Assembly (NCBI GenBank): GCA_035689185.1
Contig: DASSLY010000010.1
Coordinates: 22,045 to 86,044 of the forward strand
Source: DASSLY01 sp035689185
GTDB taxonomy: Bacteria > Actinomycetota > Actinomycetes > Actinomycetales > Dermatophilaceae
Direction: 5' to 3'
DNA: 64,000 nt
The translations under genes were made by a program, and so were the position numbers. The notes beneath the pieces are model-generated. The model did not search any database, was not told the origin of the DNA, and was given only the letters and a program-made list of their open reading frames with translations. This document shows, one piece after another, positions 7,532 to 15,868 of the stretch. Within the stretch, counting starts at the first letter, position 1; every line of letters starts with the position of its first letter.

Positions 7532-9238
7532 ATGACATCGAGCGCCCAGCTGGGTCCGGAGCAGCGGCAGCGTGCGTGGGCGGAGCTCGGTTCCGGGGAG
7601 TTCGACGTCCTGGTCATCGGGGGCGGGGTGACCGGTGCCGGCGTGGCGCTGGACGCGGCCACGCGCGGCCTGCGGACCGCACTCGTGGAGGCCCGCGACT
7701 ACGCCAGCGGCACCTCGTCCCGGTCGAGCAAGCTGTTCCACGGCGGCCTGCGGTACCTGGAGCAGCTCGACTTCGGCCTGGTCCGTGAGGCCCTGCGAGA
7801 ACGGGAGCTTATGCTGACCCGGATCGCGCCGCACCTGGTCCGGCCGGTGCCGTTCCTCTACCCGCTGACCCGGCGCGGGTGGGAGCGCCCCTACGTGGGT
7901 GCCGGCCTGATGTTGTACGACACGCTCGGGGGGACCAGCTCGCTGCCACGGCACCGCCACCTGACCCGCCGTGCCGCGCGGGCGCTGTGCCCGTCGCTGC
8001 GCCGCGACGCGCTCGTCGGCGCGGTCCTCTACTACGACGCCCAGGCCGACGACGCCCGGCATACCCTCGCGGTGGTCCGCACCGCGGCCCGCTACGGCGC
8101 GGTCGTGCGCAGCTCGACCGAGGTCACCGAACTGGCCCGCAGCGGCGGGCGGGTCGTCGGCGCGACAGTGCGCGATGTCGAGTCGGGACTCACCGCGCAC
8201 GTGCGCGCCAAGGTCGTGATCAGCTGCGCGGGCGTCTGGACCGACGACATCCAGCGCCTCACCGGCGCCCGGGGGCGGTTCAACGTGCGTGCCTCCAAGG
8301 GGATCCACCTGGTCGTGCCCCGGGACCGGATCGCCTCGGAGACCGGCCTGATCCTGCGCACCGAGCGCTCCGTGCTGTTCGTCATCCCATGGGGTAACCG
8401 GTGGCTCATCGGCACGACCGACACCGACTGGGACCTGGACAAGGCCCACCCGGCGGCCACCCGGGCCGACATCGACTACCTGCTGCTGCGGGTCAACAAG
8501 GTGCTGTCCATCCCGTTGCGCCGCGAGGACATCCTCGGCGTGTACGCCGGGCTGCGCCCGCTGCTGTCAGGGGAGTCCGAGGACACCAGCCAGCTCTCGC
8601 GGGAGCACTCGGTGTCCCGGCCGGTGCCGGGACTGGTGGCCGTGGCGGGCGGGAAATACACGACCTACCGGGTGATGGCCCGCGACGCGGTGGAGGTCGC
8701 GGCGGCCGACATCGGGCACCCCCTGCCTCCCTGCGTCACCGACCACACTCCCCTCGTCGGCTCCGACGGTTACCAGGCGCTGGCCAACTCCGCGGAGGCC
8801 CACGCCGCCGAGCACAACATCCCGCCGTGGCGATACCGGCGGCTGCTGGACCGGTTCGGCAGCGAGGCCGGTGACGTCCTGGCCGCGGGTGCGGACAACC
8901 CGGCGCTGCTGGAGCCGGTCCCCGGCGCCGACGACTACCTGATGGCCGAACTGCACCGCGCGGTCACCCACGAGGGAGCCCTGCACCTGGACGACCTGTT
9001 GACCAGGCGGACGCGGATCTCCATCGAAACCGGACACCGCGGGGCCGGGTCGGCGCAGGCGGTGGCGGAGGTCGTCGCCGGCGTCCTCGGGTGGGACCAG
9101 CCGACCATCAGCAAGGAGGTGGACAGCTACCTGTCCCGGGTTGCGGCGGAACGAGCCTCCCAGGACGCCGAGCTCGACGCCGATGCCATCAGCAGGCGCC
9201 TGACGGCCATCGACATCAGGCAGCCGCTGCGCATGTGA
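7532..9238 (+). CDS. glpD: Glycerol-3-phosphate dehydrogenase, FAD-dependent
   Basis: This 568-aa flavoprotein oxidises sn-glycerol 3-phosphate to dihydroxyacetone phosphate and passes electrons to the quinone pool at the membrane. The FAD-binding motif VIGGGVTGAG is at about residues 28-37. The substrate-side signature GTSSRSSKLFHGGLRYLE follows at about 60-77, and the C-terminal DAO domain is complete (GDVLAAGADNP onward). The ATG has AAGGAGCGGCC directly upstream. A 118-base gap separates it from the TauE/SafE gene, so it may have its own promoter or be the last gene of the operon. The glycerol channel and DhaK genes are about 53 kb away at the other end of the window. Confidence 0.95.
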   Translation: MTSSAQLGPEQRQRAWAELGSGEFDVLVIGGGVTGAGVALDAATRGLRTALVEARDYASGTSSRSSKLFHGGLRYLEQLDFGLVREALRERELMLTRIAPHLVRPVPFLYPLTRRGWERPYVGAGLMLYDTLGGTSSLPRHRHLTRRAARALCPSLRRDALVGAVLYYDAQADDARHTLAVVRTAARYGAVVRSSTEVTELARSGGRVVGATVRDVESGLTAHVRAKVVISCAGVWTDDIQRLTGARGRFNVRASKGIHLVVPRDRIASETGLILRTERSVLFVIPWGNRWLIGTTDTDWDLDKAHPAATRADIDYLLLRVNKVLSIPLRREDILGVYAGLRPLLSGESEDTSQLSREHSVSRPVPGLVAVAGGKYTTYRVMARDAVEVAAADIGHPLPPCVTDHTPLVGSDGYQALANSAEAHAAEHNIPPWRYRRLLDRFGSEAGDVLAAGADNPALLEPVPGADDYLMAELHRAVTHEGALHLDDLLTRRTRISIETGHRGAGSAQAVAEVVAGVLGWDQPTISKEVDSYLSRVAAERASQDAELDADAISRRLTAIDIRQPLRM

Positions 9239-9407
9239 CGCACGGTTCGGCCGGCGCCGCGCACCCCGGGTCGGCGGCAGGTGGCCGGTGTCACGTGCGC
9301 CCGGTTCCCTCCCGGAACGCCCATGGAACGGCCGCGTCACGCCATACAGGTGAGGCCACCGCAGGGGTGGCCCGGGGCGCGACCCCAGTCACCGAGGAGA
9401 ACCCGTC

Positions 9408-10736
9408 ATGACCCGTCCCAGATCCCACCGGTCCACCTCCGCGATCCTGGCCGAGATCCTCGACCAGCACGGCAAGCACTCGACGCTCGGGCGCAAGCTT
9501 CGGGCCAACAGAGACCGCAACTGGCTGCTGGCGCTCACACTCAACAGCTTCGCCAAGGTCGCCACGTCGATACCACTGACCGACCTGGAGTCGGTCATCG
9601 TGGCCGCCTATGAGGCGGAGGGGCTCGGCGAGCTGATGCGCGAGCACGGCCGCACGTATGCCGCGATGCCGGCTCAGGCACGCCGGGACCTGTTCCCGGG
9701 CCGGTTCGCGCTGCTGGACGTGGCCACCGGCTACACCACAGCCGACCTGGTCCGCGACCTGCCGGGCCTGGACGCGGCGGTCCGGTCGATGCCCAACGCC
9801 ACCGACGTCGACGTTGCCGGCGTGCACGAAGGCCGGGTGGCGCTGGCCGACGTCCGACGGCCTCGCCGCGCGGTCGTCCGGGAGCACGGCGGGGAGCTGT
9901 TGTGCGCTGTCCAGCCGGCCGGCCCAGGCATCCAGGCGGACGCGGCCACGGACCCCTTCTCGATCAAGGCCACCGGCTTCCACTGCTCCGACGAGACGGG
10001 AGTCGACTTCTTCGGCAGCGACGAGCCGTACTGGGTCTTCGGCTCGGTCGGCGCCGGCGTGGCCATCACCACGCGGAGCCGGGTGTTCGGCGACGTCGAC
10101 TCCGGCGACAACCTCACCTTCAACGACGGCGAGGGCTGGATCTGGGGCCAGGACGGCCAGCCCCACCCGCTGCCCGACGGGCAGATCGGCTCGCTGGTCT
10201 CGCTGTGGGAGCACGACAGCGGCGACCCGGAGGAGGTCAGGTCGGCGACCGCCGCGGCGTTCGCCACGGCAGCCGCCGTGCTGGCGGTGACCGGGGTGGC
10301 GGCCTGGGTCGGCGCAGTGGTCGCCGGAGTCGGTTCGGTCGTCTCCTGGCTGATCGGGTTCATGGACGACGACCACATCGCCGACCAGACGTTCATCTTC
10401 GACCGGCAGACCGTCATCGACCAGGCCGGCAAGGTGGGCTCCTCGTTCAACGTCTCGCGCCGGTTCACCGACGGTGACGGCGACTACACCCTGACCATCG
10501 CGGTCACCCATCTCGGCCCGCCGGCCCCGCCGCCCGCGACCACCACGGTCCCCGACGTGCTGGAGGAGGACACCGGCAGCGCGCTCGCCGACGTCCAGGC
10601 GGCCGGGCTTGTGGCCACGACGACGGGGACGAACGGGTCCGGCTCGTGGGTCTTCCGGCAGTCGCCGCTCGGCGGGGTGACCGTGCCCGTCGGCAGCTCG
10701 GTCACACTGCTGCTGCGGACCGGCCCACGCCTCTGA
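9408..10736 (+). CDS. Uncharacterised protein with a GSDEPY-type domain, hydrophobic segments and a C-terminal PASTA-like repeat
   Basis: I do not recognise this 442-aa protein as a named family. Residues 1-130 are helical and soluble. Residues about 185-270 form a beta-rich, acidic region with the striking pattern FHCSDETGVDFFGSDEPYWVF, followed by GDVDSGDNLTFNDGEGWIW. Similar Cys/GSDEPY patterns occur, from memory, in other uncharacterised bacterial proteins. Residues about 280-320 are two strongly hydrophobic stretches (AAFATAAAVLAVTGVAAWVG, VVAGVGSVVSWLIGFM) that could be a membrane hairpin. The last 70 residues (TVPDVLEEDTGSALADVQAAGL to VTVPVGSSVTLLLRTGP) look like a single PASTA domain after a Pro-rich linker. 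There is no N-terminal signal peptide. The ATG has GAGGAGAACC upstream, so the start is well supported. It stands alone, with a repeat-rich region downstream. Confidence 0.7.
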   Translation: MTRPRSHRSTSAILAEILDQHGKHSTLGRKLRANRDRNWLLALTLNSFAKVATSIPLTDLESVIVAAYEAEGLGELMREHGRTYAAMPAQARRDLFPGRFALLDVATGYTTADLVRDLPGLDAAVRSMPNATDVDVAGVHEGRVALADVRRPRRAVVREHGGELLCAVQPAGPGIQADAATDPFSIKATGFHCSDETGVDFFGSDEPYWVFGSVGAGVAITTRSRVFGDVDSGDNLTFNDGEGWIWGQDGQPHPLPDGQIGSLVSLWEHDSGDPEEVRSATAAAFATAAAVLAVTGVAAWVGAVVAGVGSVVSWLIGFMDDDHIADQTFIFDRQTVIDQAGKVGSSFNVSRRFTDGDGDYTLTIAVTHLGPPAPPPATTTVPDVLEEDTGSALADVQAAGLVATTTGTNGSGSWVFRQSPLGGVTVPVGSSVTLLLRTGPRL

Positions 10737-10854
10737 CCGCTGCGCGCGGCCCGTCGCCCGTCACGGCACGCTCCCACCTGCGCGACGCCAGGGCGACGAG
10801 CGCCGCAGCGCAGCCGAGGTCGCCGCCGCTTCGGGGTGCCTGAGGCCGCCACCG

Positions 10855-11076
10855 GCCACCGGGCCGGGACGGCAGCCACCGGGCCGGGACGGCGGCCACC
10901 GGGCCGGGACGGCGGTCGCCTGGGCAGCCGCCCCGCCGTCACGATCGCCGTCCCGGGCGCCTGAGGCAGCCACCGGGCCGGGCCGGCAGCCGTGACGGGC
11001 CGGCAGCCGTGACGGCCCAACGGTCGCCTGGGCAGCCGCCCCGCCGTCACGATCCCCGTCCCGGGCGCCTGAAGCC
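10855..11076. repeat. Compound GC-rich repeat: 20-bp tandem units interleaved with a duplicated 54-bp unit
   Basis: Three consecutive 20-bp units (core ACCGGGCCGGGACGGC) occupy 10855-10914. They are followed by a 54-bp unit (10915-10968), a fourth 20-bp-like unit (10969-10988), two degenerate 17-bp units, and a second copy of the 54-bp unit (11023-11076) with three mismatches. The 20-mers contain CCGGGACGGC, whose reverse complement GCCGTCCCGG lies in the first 54-mer, so strong secondary structure is likely. Confidence 0.85.
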
Positions 11077-11157
11077 GCCTCACTGAAGGCGCCGATGGGC
11101 AGGGCGATTGCGACAAGAACAGGCGAGGGGACGCTGCTTTTCCCCGATCACCGGCGA

Positions 11158-11262
11158 GACGTCGGCGCCGGCCTGCCGCCGATGTGGCGCGACAGATGTC
11201 GGCGCCAGCCGGCCGCAGATGTGGCGCGACAGATGTCGGCGCCGACCCGCCGCAGATGTGGG
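11158..11262. repeat. 37-bp tandem repeats containing an imperfect palindrome
   Basis: Two full 37-bp units (11158-11194, 11195-11231) and a partial third (11232-11262) follow each other directly. Each junction forms an imperfect palindrome, TGGCGCGACA then GA then TGTCGGCGCC. The period is not a multiple of three, which argues against coding. The position just upstream of a regulator gene makes an operator array possible. Confidence 0.8.
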
Positions 11263-11323
11263 CTCGTCCCCGTCGGGACGGTACCCGCTGGTATCACGGC
11301 GTGCTGGCCGGTCTCCTCCCCTC

Positions 11324-13441
11324 GTGCAGAGCGTGCGCCCGGTCGGGCGACCCGAGGGCGGCGTCCGCCGCGCACCTGGGTGGCCGGACGCGGCGCCATC
11401 GGCCGCCCGCAGCGAGGCCGACCTCATCCACCTCGCTCCACGGGCCGGCGGTCCCGCCGAGCAGCCGGCGGCCGCCCGTTCCGACCCGGCGAGCCTGCGC
11501 CAGCGCGGCGAACACGCGCTGTTTGCGGACGGCTCGCTCCTCGATGCGCGCCGCTGGTTCGGCGCCGCATACGACGCGGCGCAGTCCGGCCACCAGCCGG
11601 AGGAGCTGGCGCGGGCCGCCCTCGGCCTGGGCGGCCTGTGGCTCCACGAGCATCGCTCGGCGGCGGGCGCTGCCGACGTCGAGGCGCGGCAGCGGCGAGC
11701 CCTGTCCGGCCTCGACCCCGGATCCCCGCTCGCGCTGCGGCTCCGGCTGCGGCTCGCCGCCGAGGCCGACTACCGGCAGGGCGCCAACGCCGACGTGCTA
11801 GCCCTCGTCGAGGAGGCGCGCCGCGCCGAAGACCCGGTCGCGCTTGCCGAGGCGTCCAGCCTGGCCCACCACTGCCTGCTGGGACCTGAGCACGCCGCAC
11901 TCCGCTTGACGATGGCAGGCGACCTGCTCATGGCCGGCGCGCGCACGGGGCGCCGCGCCGACGTGCTGATGGGGTTGCTCTGGCGCACGGTGGACCTGTT
12001 CCTGGCCGGGGACCGGCAGGCGGAACGCTCTCTCAGTGAGCTGCGTGTCGCGCTGTGCGAGCGGGACCACCTGGCGGTGGGGTTCGTGGTTTCCGCGCTC
12101 GAGGTGATGCTCGCGATCCGGGCGGGTCGCTTCGAGGCAGCACAGACCCTCGCCGGCTCCTGCGCGGAGCACGGCGCCGCGGCCGGGGACGCCGACGCCA
12201 CCGGCTGGTATGGCGCGCAGCTGGTCGCCATCCGGTGGTTCCAGGGACGCAGCGGCGAGCTGTTGCCGTACCTGCGTGACGTCGCGCACTCCCCGACACT
12301 GAGCGCGGCGGACAACGCCTACTTCGCCGCCCTGGCCGTCGCGGCCGCGCTCGCCGGCGACCCGCAGCAGGCCACCTGCGCGCTGGCCCGGCTTCGCGGC
12401 CGCCACCTTCGCCAGCTGACCCGGTCCAGCAGCTGGCTGGTGGCGATGAACGGTGTGATCGAGGCCGCGCACCTGCTGGGTGACGGCCAGACCAGCGGGC
12501 AGGCCTATGCGCTGGTCCGCCCGTTCGCCCGGCTGCCGATGATGGCCAGCCTCGGTGCCGCCTGCTTCGGCTCCTCGCACCAGGCATTGGGGCTGGCCTC
12601 GATGACGCTGGGTGAGGTCGACCGTGCGGTGCGTCATTTCGAGGCGGCCGTCCTGGCCAACCAGGCTCTGGGCCACTGGCCCGCCACGGTGCTCGCACGT
12701 CACCGGCTGGGCTGGGCTCTGGGAGTCCGCGACGAGGGCGGGGACGCAGACGACGCCGCCGGTCACCGGGAGGCTGCGGCGCGCGAGGCGAGCCGGCTGG
12801 GCATGGTGCTGCCGCCCTCCGGCGTGGTCGGGGCCAGCCGTTGCCCGACCGCCGCGCGGGCCGCTGACACACCCGCAGCAGAGGCCGTTCGGCAGGGACG
12901 TCAGTGGCTGGTGCGGCTGGACGGCCGGGTAGCAACGATCGGCGACTGCCTCGGCATGACCTATCTCGCGGTCCTGCTGAGCCGTCCGGGCGTGGAGGTT
13001 CCGGCCCTGGAGCTGGTCGCCGCCGGTGCGGCGGGCCGGCCGGGCCAGCTCCGCCAGCCGGGCCAGCAGGTGCTGGATGACGTCGCGAGGCGTGCCTACC
13101 GACGGCGGCTGGCCGAGCTGGACGCGCAGCTCGACCGGTGCCGGGCGATCGCCGACGCCGCCGGGGAGGCAGCAGCGGAGGCCGAGCGGACCTGGCTGGT
13201 CTCAGAGCTGAAGGCCGCGATCGGCCTGGGCGGGCACCCGCGTCGCTTCGGCGACGACACCGAGCGAGCCCGCATCGCCGTCGGCAAGGCGGTCCGCCGG
13301 GCCATCGACCGGCTGGCTGCGGCCGACCCCACCATCGGCCGCGCCCTGCGATCCGGCGTCCACACCGGGGTGCGCTGCTGCTACCAGCCTGCCGACGTCG
13401 CCGTCATGGCCGGCCCCGTGGCGGCGCGGCGGACCGGCTGA
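11324..13441 (+). CDS. TPR-rich transcriptional regulator/ATPase-like protein (C-terminal part of a large LuxR/AfsR-type regulator)
   Basis: The protein is about 705 aa if the GTG at 11324 is used. Residues from about 40 to 500 form alpha-helical TPR-like repeats (for example DARRWFGAAYDAAQSGHQPEELARAALGLG). The C-terminal 200 residues contain a segment (ARIAVGKAVRRAIDRLAAADPTIG, then RALRSGVHTGVRCCYQP) typical of the end of large actinobacterial regulator/adenylate-cyclase-like proteins that lack their N-terminal ATPase. No P-loop or helix-turn-helix is evident here. The start is uncertain: the frame is open back to a TTG at 11108, but the upstream codons include rare ones and cross the 37-bp repeats, and 11324 has no good ribosome-binding site either. 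Signalling or scaffolding by TPR contacts is the only supportable role. Confidence 0.7.
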   Translation: MQSVRPVGRPEGGVRRAPGWPDAAPSAARSEADLIHLAPRAGGPAEQPAAARSDPASLRQRGEHALFADGSLLDARRWFGAAYDAAQSGHQPEELARAALGLGGLWLHEHRSAAGAADVEARQRRALSGLDPGSPLALRLRLRLAAEADYRQGANADVLALVEEARRAEDPVALAEASSLAHHCLLGPEHAALRLTMAGDLLMAGARTGRRADVLMGLLWRTVDLFLAGDRQAERSLSELRVALCERDHLAVGFVVSALEVMLAIRAGRFEAAQTLAGSCAEHGAAAGDADATGWYGAQLVAIRWFQGRSGELLPYLRDVAHSPTLSAADNAYFAALAVAAALAGDPQQATCALARLRGRHLRQLTRSSSWLVAMNGVIEAAHLLGDGQTSGQAYALVRPFARLPMMASLGAACFGSSHQALGLASMTLGEVDRAVRHFEAAVLANQALGHWPATVLARHRLGWALGVRDEGGDADDAAGHREAAAREASRLGMVLPPSGVVGASRCPTAARAADTPAAEAVRQGRQWLVRLDGRVATIGDCLGMTYLAVLLSRPGVEVPALELVAAGAAGRPGQLRQPGQQVLDDVARRAYRRRLAELDAQLDRCRAIADAAGEAAAEAERTWLVSELKAAIGLGGHPRRFGDDTERARIAVGKAVRRAIDRLAAADPTIGRALRSGVHTGVRCCYQPADVAVMAGPVAARRTG

Positions 13442-13544
13442 GCCGCCGTGGACGCACGCGCCCTTGTCGGCCCCCTTCCGCCGGCGCCGGGGAGGGTGCA
13501 GGCTGGGAGTGCTGAGGGTACGGAGCGTGAGGAGAGGAGCTGCC

Positions 13545-13745
13545 ATGCGCGCATCGGTGGGTGACCGGCTGCACGTGCACGGCCGGGCTGTGGGGTCACC
13601 CGACCAGACCTCGGAGATCATCGAGATTCGCGGCCCCGACGGGGGGCCGCCGTACCTCGTCCGCCGCGAGGACGGGCACGAGGTTCTCGTCTTCCCGGGT
13701 GGGGACGCCTCGGTCGAGCACCCGCAAGGCACCGCGAGCAGCTGA
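13545..13745 (+). CDS. DUF1918 domain protein
   Basis: This 66-aa protein belongs to the small actinobacterial DUF1918 family. It begins ASVGDRLHVHGRAVG and continues to the typical GPPYLVRREDGHEVLVFPGGDASVEH. The family forms a small SH3-like beta barrel of unknown function, often in stress-related neighbourhoods. The ATG at 13545 was chosen because GAGGAGAGG lies just upstream; the open frame 27 codons further up has no homology. It is followed by a strong hairpin terminator. Confidence 0.9.
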   Translation: MRASVGDRLHVHGRAVGSPDQTSEIIEIRGPDGGPPYLVRREDGHEVLVFPGGDASVEHPQGTASS

Positions 13746-13763
13746 CCGGCAGCCGTCAGCGAG

Positions 13764-13786
13764 CCGGCCGGCCGCGCGCCGGCCGG
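13764..13786. terminator. Hairpin terminator between convergent genes
   Basis: A 9-bp perfect stem (CCGGCCGGC at 13764-13772 with GCCGGCCGG at 13778-13786) encloses a 5-base loop. It lies between the DUF1918 gene and the convergent nitroreductase-like gene, so it could serve both strands. There is no U tract, as is common in high-GC actinobacteria. Confidence 0.6.
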
Positions 13787-13816
13787 ACTGGCGCGGAATC
13801 ACGGTCCCGGCCGTGG

Positions 13817-14278
13817 CTAGCCGGCCGGGCGGAGTTGCAGTACGGGCAGCGGCCGGTCGGTCTTGCCGGCGTACCCGTGGAACACCGGCGCCCTCGCCAC
13901 GACCCGCGCCCAGGCGTGCCGCCTCGCCTCGCCCTCGAGTTGCTCCACCCGGACGCGGTGCTTGACGCCGTCCACTTCCGCCCACACCTGGTCCGGGTGG
14001 GCCACGATGTTGTGGTACCAGCCGGGGTGCTTGGCCGCCCCGCCGTATGACGCCACGACCACCCAGCCGTCCTCGCCGTCACCGAACCGGGCGACCGGAT
14101 GGGTCCGCTGCTCGCCGCTGCGCGCGCCGACGGTGGTCAGGTAGAGCACCCCCAGTCCCTTGAACTGGTCCCCGCTGCGCCGGTGCCACCGGATCGCCAG
14201 CGGGAGCATCAGCTTCACCAGCCACGCCGGAGGCGTACGTCCGCCCCGCGTGCCTCCCGGCAGCTTGGCAATCGACAT
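13817..14278 (-). CDS. F420-dependent nitroreductase-family (DDN-like) oxidoreductase
   Basis: This 153-aa protein belongs to the deazaflavin-dependent nitroreductase family, split beta-barrel enzymes that use reduced coenzyme F420. Typical features include the basic helix IRWHRRSG, GLGVLYLTTVGARSGEQRTHPVA (phosphate contact region of F420), the VVASYGG-KHPGWYHN motif, and the C-terminal RVVARAP-FHGYAGKT. The ATG at 14278 is preferred over a GTG three codons upstream because AAAGGG lies 8 bases before it. Substrate is unknown; relatives reduce nitroimidazoles, quinones or fatty acids. The neighbouring gene upstream on the same strand is a second F420-type protein. Confidence 0.9.
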   Translation of the reverse strand: MSIAKLPGGTRGGRTPPAWLVKLMLPLAIRWHRRSGDQFKGLGVLYLTTVGARSGEQRTHPVARFGDGEDGWVVVASYGGAAKHPGWYHNIVAHPDQVWAEVDGVKHRVRVEQLEGEARRHAWARVVARAPVFHGYAGKTDRPLPVLQLRPAG

Positions 14279-14359
14279 GACGGTCACCCTTTCATCCGGC
14301 CACGTTGAGCGGCATCAGTCGTCGGGCAACCCGACCGATCCACCCTCGAGGATCTTCGT

Positions 14360-14776
14360 TCATAGCGGCGCGGCCGACCACCCCGTCCAGCGGTCCACCT
14401 GCACCGCCACCAGCGGGCCGTCCAGCGACACCCGTTGGTACTGCGGGTAGCGCTCGGCCAGGGCGACCAGGCCGTCATGCCCGGCCGGCGGGTCGAACAG
14501 GACCGTCGCCGCGCCGTCCGCGCGGACCCACCACAGGCGCGACCAGTCCGCCTCGTAGTGGTCCACCAGCAACGAGCACCGCGGCCGCTGCACGAGATTG
14601 ACCAGTCGCTGCAGCCGCCGGGTGCGCTTCGGCTTCCCGTCCACCGCGGTGTAGACCGTGTCCCCGACCAGTGCGAACACCACCGGGACCAGGTGCGGCT
14701 GGCCACCATGACCCACCGTGGCCAGGCGCGCCACCGGACTGGCCGCGAACCGGCGCCGCATCTCGGCTTCGTCCAC
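14360..14776 (-). CDS. TIGR03668-type PPOX class F420-dependent oxidoreductase
   Basis: This 138-aa split-barrel protein contains the family pattern RFAASPVARLATVGHGGQPHLVPVVFAL, then VDGKPKRT-LQRLVNL and SLLVDHYEADWSRLWWVRADG. These match the PPOX-class group that binds F420. It probably reduces a small organic substrate in the cytoplasm. It is transcribed toward the DDN-like gene with an 81-base gap, so the two F420 enzymes may be co-expressed. The ATG at 14776 gives the usual family length. Confidence 0.9.
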   Translation of the reverse strand: MDEAEMRRRFAASPVARLATVGHGGQPHLVPVVFALVGDTVYTAVDGKPKRTRRLQRLVNLVQRPRCSLLVDHYEADWSRLWWVRADGAATVLFDPPAGHDGLVALAERYPQYQRVSLDGPLVAVQVDRWTGWSAAPL

Positions 14777-14935
14777 CAGGCAGTCCTACCAAGGTGTCAG
14801 GGCCCTCCGCGCGCCCGGCTGCACGCCTCCGCCGTTTCGTCATGGCCGGGAGGGGTACCGCGACGGCATACCAGGGGTGGTTGCCGTTGCGGTCGACCGG
14901 CGTCGCCCGGCTTGACCCTCGAAGGAGATGCCCCT

Positions 14936-15436
14936 ATGTCCACGGACGCCATCGTGCTCCTCAAGCAGGACCACAAGCAGATTCGCGCGCTGTTCACCCG
15001 GTTCGAGCGGGCCGGGGCCGGCGCGCGGGTCGAGCGGGGGCGGCTGGTCAAGCAGGTGCTGGAGCTGCTGACCGTGCACACCTACATCGAGAACGAGTGC
15101 ATGTACCCCAGGGTCCGCGCGCTGCTGCCCGACCTGGAGGCAGACGTGCTGGAGTCCTACGAGGAGCACCACGTCGCCGACGTGCTGTGCACCGAGCTGT
15201 CGCTGATGAAGCCCACCGACGAACGGTTCGACGCCAAGGCCACGGTGCTCATCGAGTCGGTGAGGCACCACATGGAGGAGGAGGAGCGGGACTGGTTCCC
15301 CAAGGTCCGCAGCGCGCTCGGGCGAAAGCAGCTGCAGGAGCTCGGAGCCGAGATGATCGAGCTGAAGCGCACCGCGCCGCGCTCGCCGGCGCAGCCGAGC
15401 GCCATCAAGAAGGCGATTGACGCCGTCGTCAGCTAG
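14936..15436 (+). CDS. Hemerythrin/HHE cation-binding domain protein
   Basis: This 166-aa four-helix-bundle protein is likely to bind a di-iron centre and sense or scavenge oxygen or reactive species. Candidate ligands are visible: His13 (LLKQDHKQI), His48 and Glu52 (HTYIENE), His78/79 (YEEHHV), and His111/112 with Glu116 (RHHMEEEE). The C-terminal tail is Pro/Ala/Lys-rich. ATG 14936 is preceded by GAAGGAG at the right distance, so longer open frames upstream are not used. It is convergent with the TfoX-N gene. Confidence 0.93.
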   Translation: MSTDAIVLLKQDHKQIRALFTRFERAGAGARVERGRLVKQVLELLTVHTYIENECMYPRVRALLPDLEADVLESYEEHHVADVLCTELSLMKPTDERFDAKATVLIESVRHHMEEEERDWFPKVRSALGRKQLQELGAEMIELKRTAPRSPAQPSAIKKAIDAVVS

Positions 15437-15463
15437 CTTCCGGCTCCGGCGGCGGTGAGGGGA

Positions 15464-15811
15464 TCAGCGCGACTTCTTCACCTTGGCGGGCAGGGTGGCC
15501 ACGTAGTCCTTGGCCTTGCCGACCCAGGCGGCCGCCTCCACGTCCGGCAACACGGCCGGCAACGCGAGGTAGCCGCCCATCGGTCGGTCCGGGGGGCCGA
15601 ACGGGCCGGCGCCGGGCAGCTGGGCGAGCTCAGCTGCCTCAGGCGGCGCCAGCTTGACGCCCACCGTGGAGCCGAACAGCCCGGCGAACATGTTCCCCTG
15701 CACGAAGGCTGCGAGCTGGCCGAACATCGGCTTCAGCTCGACGCCCTCGGCATCCGGCACGAGCGACCGGAATCGCTGCTTCGCCTCGTCGGTGGGCTTG
15801 GGCATCTGCAT
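15464..15811 (-). CDS. TfoX N-terminal domain protein
   Basis: This 115-aa protein matches the TfoX/Sxy N-terminal domain: KQRFRSLVPDAEGVELKPMFG, then AFVQGNMFAGLFGSTVGVKL and the C-terminal PMGGYLALPAVL. Single-domain TfoX-N proteins are common in actinobacteria and are not shown to control competence there. Three in-frame ATGs lie at 15817, 15811 and 15805. The middle one has the best spacing (8 bases) from AAAGGA, so it is used here. Confidence 0.88.
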   Translation of the reverse strand: MQMPKPTDEAKQRFRSLVPDAEGVELKPMFGQLAAFVQGNMFAGLFGSTVGVKLAPPEAAELAQLPGAGPFGPPDRPMGGYLALPAVLPDVEAAAWVGKAKDYVATLPAKVKKSR

Positions 15812-15868
15812 GCGCATCGTCCTTTCAGAGTGCCGCTAGGTGACGCCTGACGCTGCATCGGGCCGGTG

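Larger units (their letters stand above)
10737..11323 (+). other. Non-coding repeat-rich region
   Basis: These 587 bases lie between the PASTA-ended gene and the TPR regulator. They hold two repeat blocks described separately: 20-bp and 54-bp repeats at 10855-11076, and 37-bp tandem units at 11158-11262. Open frames cross the region, but they use atypical codons, and the 37-bp period would not preserve frame, so I treat it as non-coding. No clear promoter was found. Confidence 0.6.

Noticed and set aside
10855..11076. CRISPR array
   Set aside because: Repeats are directly adjacent without unique spacers of constant size, and no cas genes are present.
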